64,000 nucleotides of DNA, taken from positions 1,764,501 to 1,828,500 of the forward strand of contig NZ_CP045354.1 in the NCBI RefSeq assembly GCF_009363435.1. Reading direction: 5' to 3'. Position 1 is the first letter of the stretch. Each line of letters begins with the position of its first letter. This DNA comes from Labrenzia sp. THAF82 (GTDB lineage: Bacteria; Pseudomonadota; Alphaproteobacteria; Rhizobiales; Stappiaceae). Of the stretch, positions 58,868 through 64,000 are shown piece by piece. The translations under genes were made by a program, and so were the position numbers. The notes under the pieces were generated by a model, which worked only from the letters and a program-made list of their open reading frames with translations, did no database searches and was not told the origin of the DNA.

Positions 58868-58904
58868 GCAGTCGCAAACCGTCGGTTGCCGGTGCGGGGC
58901 AGGG

Positions 58905-61154
58905 CTATTCAACCTGAAGAGTGATCCTTCTTTCGGGAAACCGGGATGTTTTCACGCTGATATTCGCGCGTCCCTTTTGTCCTGACTGCGCGCGCACCCA
59001 GAAGCCGGTGCCGCCACCTCTCATGGCGACTGTCGTTGGCCCGATGAGTTCAATCGGTCCATCGAGTTCAATGGAAATGCTGTCATTGAGAAAGGCGAGC
59101 GGATTGCCGACCTGGTCCAGCGCCTTAGCCAGGACGCGCGTTTCGTAATGGTCCGGATTGAGCGTCACCCGATCCGCTTCCAGGCGCAGCTCTGTTGCCA
59201 AGGGGTTGGCGACAAATTTCCGCCTGACGGCCACCTCACCATTCAGGTAACCGATAAATTCTACATCCGGCCAGTCATGCCCCCAGACCCCGAGGGCGTC
59301 TTCGGCCTCCGTACTCAGCGGGAGGCAGAACGGTGGATGCGGCAAATGAGGAAAGTTCTTTCTGTCGCGGAAGATCTCGAAGCTGTTGCCATTGGAATAG
59401 GTCATTCTGATCTCGTCGCAATTCGACAACACCATCAGAGGAAGCGTGCCGCCGATGTTGCGTTCACCGCGTGCCCATATGCTGACAGGTTCCAAAATCA
59501 CCTTGCGATCCGGGCTCATCTGGCTTGCATAGGCGTGACCCGCAAGCTTCATTTCCCGAAACATTGTCATGACACCGTGATAACAAACTCTGTCACCGGA
59601 TCCGAAATCCTGATGGGTGTTGTAGTCGAACATGCACCAGCCAATGCAGCCTGAGACAGCGTCGTCACCATAGGCAGCGTTCAGAATTTCAAGGTGTCGG
59701 GTGACATGCTCTATCTGCCGTTGTTCCTGATCGAAGATCTTGGTGGGGTACATATGACCGTTATATTCGGTCACGAGATAGGGCACCGGATTGCTGAGAC
59801 CCGTGGTTTCCTTCTGGTCTCTCAGCGGCGTCCGTGGACGATTGACGCGAGAGTCTTCAAACGACCCCAGAACGAAATCGTTGAAGGTGTAAACATCTTC
59901 AAGAAGCGAACTTTCTGTGTCTTTTCGAATGCCACCCGTCTGGCGCGTGCCATCCAGTTCCCGGGCAAGGGTATTCGTGCGCTGATAAAAGGCGTCGTCG
60001 TCCGGAGATTCATTGATGCGGACACCCCAAAGCACGATGGACGGATGGTTCCAGTCCCGCTCGATCATGCGCCGCACATTTCGAACCGCTTCGTCTTTCC
60101 AGGCCTCTCCGCCAATATGCTGCCAGCCGGGTGTTTCCTCCAGAACCAGAAGCCCGATCCTGTCGCAATGGTCCAGAAACCATGGCGATTGAGGGTAGTG
60201 AGAGGTTCTGACGATATTGCAGCCCAACTCTTCCTTGAGCAGTTGGGCATCGCGTTCCTGCGAAGCTCTGCCCTGTGCATAACCGGAATAGGGGAAGGAT
60301 TGGTGCCTGTTCAGCCCGATCAGCTTCACTTTCCTGCCGTTGAGAAGGAAGCCTTCCGGTGTGAATTCTGCGGTCCGGAATCCAAAGAATGTCTCGAAAT
60401 TGTCTTTTGAACCATCTGCGCGCAAAGCAAGGCGGAGCGCGTAGAGGTCTGGTTTATCCAGGTCCCATAGCGAGATGTTTTCCAGGTTCTCGAATGTCAA
60501 AACGGACACCTGATCGGTGATAACGTCAGTTGTGCACGTCGCAATGATCTTGCCGTCAGGTGAAACCAGTTCGCCCTGCAGCTGACCTCTGATCGCCGTT
60601 TGAGAAGGATTGCTCAACCAGATCCTGGCCTCAACGCCGGGGGCATCGCTCAAGGTGTTTCGCGTCTCGATCTTCACATTCTTGATCGAGATACTGTCAG
60701 CGATTTGCAACCACGCTTCGCGATAGATGCCTGCATAGGTCAGATAGTCGATACGGCCACCGAAAGGTGGAATTTCGGGATTTTCCGTTCCGTCGACGCA
60801 TACGGTGATCAGGCATTCGCCTTCGCGAAAAGCTTCTGTCAATCGGACTTCAAACGGCGTGTAACCGTCCTTATGTCCTGCAATGTGCGTACCGTTCAAA
60901 TAAACTGATGCATTCGCCATGACACCGTCAAAGAGGAGATTGATCTCCTTGTTCTTAAAGGTGTCAGACCATTGCAGCTTCTTTTGATAGGTGAAGGGTT
61001 TCTGATAGGAGCGTTCGTCAAAATAGTCGAACGGCAATTCAATGGCGGTATGCGGTAATCTCACCGTGTCGCCGTCGAGGTGTTGACCTGCCATTTCCGG
61101 CTCAAAACCAGCGGTGAAGGTCCAGTCTTCACAGAAATTCAGTTTCTTGGGCAT
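58905..61154 (-). CDS. GH2-family glycoside hydrolase (beta-galactosidase/glucuronidase type)
   Basis: A 749-residue enzyme with the GH2 layout: sugar-binding jelly roll (EDWTFTAGFEPEMAG onward), immunoglobulin-like domain, TIM barrel and C-terminal beta domain. The acid/base is in LWGVRINESPDD (Asn-Glu) and the nucleophile probably in LVTEYNGHMYP. No signal peptide, so it acts in the cytosol on imported glycosides. The ATG at 61154 has AGGA upstream; a longer frame to 61283 is unsupported. A LacI-type regulator gene lies 186 bp upstream. GH2 specificity cannot be fixed here. Confidence 0.9.
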   Translation of the reverse strand: MPKKLNFCEDWTFTAGFEPEMAGQHLDGDTVRLPHTAIELPFDYFDERSYQKPFTYQKKLQWSDTFKNKEINLLFDGVMANASVYLNGTHIAGHKDGYTPFEVRLTEAFREGECLITVCVDGTENPEIPPFGGRIDYLTYAGIYREAWLQIADSISIKNVKIETRNTLSDAPGVEARIWLSNPSQTAIRGQLQGELVSPDGKIIATCTTDVITDQVSVLTFENLENISLWDLDKPDLYALRLALRADGSKDNFETFFGFRTAEFTPEGFLLNGRKVKLIGLNRHQSFPYSGYAQGRASQERDAQLLKEELGCNIVRTSHYPQSPWFLDHCDRIGLLVLEETPGWQHIGGEAWKDEAVRNVRRMIERDWNHPSIVLWGVRINESPDDDAFYQRTNTLARELDGTRQTGGIRKDTESSLLEDVYTFNDFVLGSFEDSRVNRPRTPLRDQKETTGLSNPVPYLVTEYNGHMYPTKIFDQEQRQIEHVTRHLEILNAAYGDDAVSGCIGWCMFDYNTHQDFGSGDRVCYHGVMTMFREMKLAGHAYASQMSPDRKVILEPVSIWARGERNIGGTLPLMVLSNCDEIRMTYSNGNSFEIFRDRKNFPHLPHPPFCLPLSTEAEDALGVWGHDWPDVEFIGYLNGEVAVRRKFVANPLATELRLEADRVTLNPDHYETRVLAKALDQVGNPLAFLNDSISIELDGPIELIGPTTVAMRGGGTGFWVRAQSGQKGRANISVKTSRFPERRITLQVE

Positions 61155-61306
61155 TGGTGGTCCTGTCCGGTGGAATTTGTGGGTCCGGTTGGGCAGATAC
61201 GCCATTGGAGCTACCCAACCGGAAATACCTGAGGGCGCGATCGCCAGTGGGACGGCTGTTGCAGCCCTCAAGTTCGACCACAATGTGACGGCGCCGAAAG
61301 TCTGTG

Positions 61307-61322
61307 TAGTAAAATTTTACTA
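61307..61322. promoter_or_regulatory. LacI-type operator, palindrome TAGTAAAATTTTACTA
   Basis: A perfect 16-bp palindrome in the 186-bp gap between the lacI-type gene and the GH2 gene, followed closely by another AAATTTTACT element at 61337-61346 that overlaps the regulator's stop. Probably bound by the LacI-family product to control the GH2 gene. Confidence 0.7.
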
Positions 61323-61340
61323 AAATTTTTGATGCAAATT

Positions 61341-62354
61341 TTACTTCACGCTGTTCCGCCAGATTATCGGAGACTGCAGGACAACTTTCTTGGCGGTGAA
61401 GCGTCCTGCGAGCCGTTCCAGCAACAGATTGACAGCTGAAGCGCCGATCTCCTCCGGAGCGAGCCTTACACTTGCCAATGCCGGGTCCAAAAGTTCCGAT
61501 GCCGGATTGTCATTGAACCCGACAACCGCTACATCCTGCGCCACTTTGAGACCGGCGTCCCGAACAGCCTTGTAGGCTCCAACCGCCATGTCGTCAGTGC
61601 AGGCCACAATGGCATCCGGTCTCGGTGTTACAGCAAGTAACTCTCGTGTACATTCAAGACCATTGTCCGTCGTGTTTCCCGCCAGTGAGACGAGAGAAGT
61701 GTCGAAAACACCTTTTCTGCTGAGCCAGTCTTTGTAAGCTTCAAATCGAGCTTCGTAGATCTCAGGATGTTCGCCGAGCGAGCACCCACCGATGAAACCA
61801 ATTCTGCGATAGCCCCTGGATGTCAAACCGGTCATGAGCTGCTCAGTCGCGGAATAAAGATCGTGCCCAACGCTGTCAAAATCGGGTTCTTCGCGCAGGA
61901 AATCGGCAAATACGATCAGATTTTGCCAAAAATCCCGAGCCTGTCTGTGAATGCCAGACCCTTGCCCGACAACAATGGCGCCGCGGGTTTTGCCATCCGA
62001 CTGGAAAAGCTCGGGGTAAAGGCGCTTTACCGTTACCACGTGGACATCGAGTTCAAGACACCGGCTCTCGACGCCGTTTTTCAGTCTTGAATAATAAGAC
62101 CCTTCGGAGACGTGCTTCCAGCGCTCACCAAGTTCGAGGTATATTTCTGAAACTTTCGGGCGGAAAGACGTTCGTCCAGAGGTGTGTGTGCTCCGGCGTT
62201 CCTTCAACGGCTTGTAGTCGAGTTCTTCCGCAACGGCGACAATACGTGCGCGGGTCTTCGGTGAAACGGAGATCGTGGCATCCCTGTTCAGAACTCTGGA
62301 CACAGTTGCAATTGAAGTGCCGACAATTTCAGCAATGTCTTTTAGTTTGGCCAC
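61341..62354 (-). CDS. LacI-family transcriptional regulator
   Basis: A 337-residue regulator. LacI HTH with LKDIAEIVGTSIATVSRVLNR and hinge helix ISVSPKTRARIVAVAEELDY, then a periplasmic-binding-protein-like ligand domain (FIGGCSLGEHPEIYEARFEA, DAIVACTDDMAVGAYKAV, VVGFNDNPASELLDPALASV). It lies upstream of the GH2 gene on the same strand and after the RbsB-type binding-protein gene, so it may control both. Confidence 0.93.
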   Translation of the reverse strand: MAKLKDIAEIVGTSIATVSRVLNRDATISVSPKTRARIVAVAEELDYKPLKERRSTHTSGRTSFRPKVSEIYLELGERWKHVSEGSYYSRLKNGVESRCLELDVHVVTVKRLYPELFQSDGKTRGAIVVGQGSGIHRQARDFWQNLIVFADFLREEPDFDSVGHDLYSATEQLMTGLTSRGYRRIGFIGGCSLGEHPEIYEARFEAYKDWLSRKGVFDTSLVSLAGNTTDNGLECTRELLAVTPRPDAIVACTDDMAVGAYKAVRDAGLKVAQDVAVVGFNDNPASELLDPALASVRLAPEEIGASAVNLLLERLAGRFTAKKVVLQSPIIWRNSVK

Positions 62355-62483
62355 TGGGTCTACTTGCCGGAATGAATGCCGATGGGTGAGAGCGGATTAC
62401 AACATCCAGAACCTCATAGAAATTGCAATATGTTCGGATTTCAAGGCATCAGCCTCGGATCGAATGCGAGCTGATTTACAAAA

Positions 62484-62513
62484 AAAAGCCCGGCAACACA
62501 GTGCCGGGCTTTT
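62484..62513 (-). terminator. Terminator of the RbsB-type operon
   Basis: AAAAGCCCGGCA (62484-62495), loop ACACAG, TGCCGGGCTTTT (62502-62513): a 12-bp stem. On the - strand it is followed by a T8 run (62480-62487 read as A's on +). It ends transcription 20 bp past the binding-protein stop. Confidence 0.9.
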
Positions 62514-62532
62514 CTAGCTGGCTTGACCGGAC

Positions 62533-63573
62533 TTAGCGGGCCGGCAAGGGGATCCATTCGGCGACGGAAACATCGGCGTGCTGGAACTGGGGCATCTTTT
62601 CGCCAAGGTCTTCCATGTTGCGCACGTCTTGCTCGTTCAGGAAGGATTGTGTGATCAGGGTCGGCGGAACAATGACCTGCTTGCCCGGATCTTCACCGGC
62701 CAGCATGAGTGCAAGAGTACGCACGCTGACCTCGCCAACGACGGCAGGGTTGGTGGCAACCGTTGCCGCCCAAGCTGAGTCCGGCTCACGCATGGCGGAG
62801 ATGTCGGCGGTGGAGACATCCGCGGAATAGATCTTGATGTCCTGGTTGAGGCCGGCCTCATCAACGGCGATTTTCACACCCTTCGCAAACTCGTCATAAG
62901 GTGCGAAGACGACGTTGATGGTCGGATTGGCCTGCAGCACAGAGCGCGCCTGATTGGCAACCGAGTTGGCAATCGGATTGTCGAGCGTGCCGAACATGGC
63001 AGCTTCCTTGATGCCTGGGTTGTCTTTCTTGACTTCCTTCCAGGCGATGTCCCGTCGGTCAAGGGGGGCAATGCCTGGCACGTAGACATAACCAGCGGTG
63101 AAGCTGTTGCCGTTGTCCTTGATCGCCTGATCGAGCGCCATTTTGCCAAGAAGGTAGTCGGACTGCTCGACCTGGGGGATGGATTCGTTTTCGACGTTCA
63201 CATCAAACGCGACAACCTTGATGCCGGCATCGACGGCCCGTTGGGCGGCAGGTTTCATGGACTCCGTCAATCCATGTTGAATGACGATCCCGTCAACGCC
63301 AAGGGCGATTGCCTGGTCGACCATATCCGCCTGCAGAGCCGCATCCTGGCGGCTGTCAAAGACACGCAAGTCGACACCAAGCGCTTCAGCCTGCTTTTCC
63401 ACGCCCGAAAGATAGGACTGGAAGAAGTCGCCTGTCGAAAGATAGCGCACAAGTGCGATTTTCACGTCCTCAGGCTTGTCGAAGGGTGCGGGCATGTCGG
63501 CTGCAAGCGCACTGCCGCCGCCAAGACCCAGGCCGGCCACCATGGCCAGCTTCATGAATTCACGTCTGAGCAT
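62533..63573 (-). CDS. Sugar ABC transporter, RbsB-type substrate-binding protein
   Basis: A 346-residue periplasmic binding protein of the CUT2 type. N-terminal signal MLRREFMKLAMVAGLGLGGG to ALAAD with a lone twin arginine and cleavage after SALA. DFFQSYLSGVEKQAEALGVD and IALGVDGIVIQHGLTESMKP are typical. GGGAGGAAAC precedes the ATG at 63573; the frame open further upstream belongs to the permease region. It follows the RbsC-type permease gene by 37 bp. Confidence 0.92.
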   Translation of the reverse strand: MLRREFMKLAMVAGLGLGGGSALAADMPAPFDKPEDVKIALVRYLSTGDFFQSYLSGVEKQAEALGVDLRVFDSRQDAALQADMVDQAIALGVDGIVIQHGLTESMKPAAQRAVDAGIKVVAFDVNVENESIPQVEQSDYLLGKMALDQAIKDNGNSFTAGYVYVPGIAPLDRRDIAWKEVKKDNPGIKEAAMFGTLDNPIANSVANQARSVLQANPTINVVFAPYDEFAKGVKIAVDEAGLNQDIKIYSADVSTADISAMREPDSAWAATVATNPAVVGEVSVRTLALMLAGEDPGKQVIVPPTLITQSFLNEQDVRNMEDLGEKMPQFQHADVSVAEWIPLPAR

Positions 63574-63610
63574 ATTGTTTCCTCCCAATATGAACGGCGC
63601 CCGGCGGGCG

Positions 63611-64000
63611 TCACGCAGTTCTCCTGCCTCCGCGTCGCGATGACAGGTAGAAAGTAAAGACCAGGGCCGCGACCAGCACGGCTCCCTTGACGAAATCCTG
63701 CATGTAGTAAGGGGCATTCATCATGGTCAGACCCTGAAGGAGAATGCCGACAAAAAGAGCACCTGCTGCGGTGCCGAATGCGTTCGGACGGGCTGCACCG
63801 AGAACCGCAAAGCCGATCAGGGCAGCAGCCACACTGTCGAGCAGCAAATTGTTACCCGATGCGATGTCGCCGCGGCCCAAACGCGCCGCAAGCAGAATTC
63901 CGCCAACCGAGGCAAGCATGCCGGATATCATGTAAGCAACAATCTTGTAGCGGTGGACATTTGTGCCAACCAGTCCGGCCGCTCTTTCGTTGGAGCCGAT
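63611..64000 (-). CDS. Sugar ABC transporter, RbsC-type permease (partial, 5' end outside)
   Basis: The last 129 residues of a CUT2 permease; the start lies beyond base 64000. AIGSNERAAGLVGTNV, YKIVAYMISGMLAS and LLLDSVAAALIGFAVLGA are characteristic of the C-terminal half of RbsC. Two to three hydrophobic spans are present. It is the upstream partner of the RbsB-type gene; an RbsA-type ATPase gene probably lies outside the window. Confidence 0.9.
   Translation of the reverse strand: MGSNERAAGLVGTNVHRYKIVAYMISGMLASVGGILLAARLGRGDIASGNNLLLDSVAAALIGFAVLGAARPNAFGTAAGALFVGILLQGLTMMNAPYYMQDFVKGAVLVAALVFTFYLSSRRGGRRTA

Overview
The window looks like part of the chromosome (or a large replicon) of a GC-rich alphaproteobacterium. 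Several short, very AT-rich promoter regions interrupt the GC-rich coding sequence. ROK, LacI and FadR-type GntR regulators sit beside CUT1 sugar ABC transporters, with a Gfo/Idh/MocA cluster and a PrtD/HlyD secretion system. I would guess Hyphomicrobiales, perhaps a marine Roseibium/Labrenzia-like organism; the genus is inference. I saw no rRNA, tRNA, transposase, integrase or CRISPR array.

Region 1 (1-7318, + strand) is a Nit1C cluster: nitrilase, radical SAM protein, GNAT acetyltransferase, AIR-synthase-like protein, a small conserved protein and a flavoprotein, mostly with overlapping starts and stops. This cluster type is linked to nitrogen starvation and cyanide use in other bacteria. 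Two genes are added downstream: an LnmK/hot-dog-like protein and a nitroreductase.

Region 2 (7388-17566) is a divergent catabolic locus. On the - strand are a ROK repressor and a large PIG-L deacetylase. On the + strand are a CUT1 transporter (binding protein, two permeases, ATPase), an argininosuccinate-lyase-superfamily C-N lyase and a PfkB kinase. Two TTGA(N4-5)TCAA palindromes lie between the two arms. The enzyme set does not match a pathway I know and is a strong candidate for an undescribed one.

Region 3 (17596-45369) is a surface-glycan locus. A MarR-like regulator, a GT4 glycosyltransferase and rfbCBDA (dTDP-L-rhamnose) are on the - strand. On the + strand are a type I secretion ATPase and adaptor, a 200-residue RTX protein that is almost only calcium-binding repeats, then a long run of glycosyltransferases, a methyltransferase, two pyruvyltransferase-family enzymes, two or three unfamiliar beta-rich proteins and a Tat-exported GH16 enzyme. 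A terminator and convergent galE close it. No Wzx/Wzy/Wza-type exporter is visible; the only export genes are the type I pair.

Region 4 (45659-49028) holds a secreted WD40 beta-propeller protein of about 15 repeats and a PCMT-like methyltransferase.

Region 5 (49156-64000) holds carbohydrate catabolism. One - strand operon has three Gfo/Idh/MocA oxidoreductases, a CUT1 transporter and mannonate dehydratase (uxuA). It diverges from a FadR-type GntR regulator across two perfect ACCGGTATACCGGT palindromes. Beyond it lie a GH2 glycosidase, a LacI regulator with a perfect 16-bp palindrome between them, and an RbsB/RbsC-type transporter cut by the window end.
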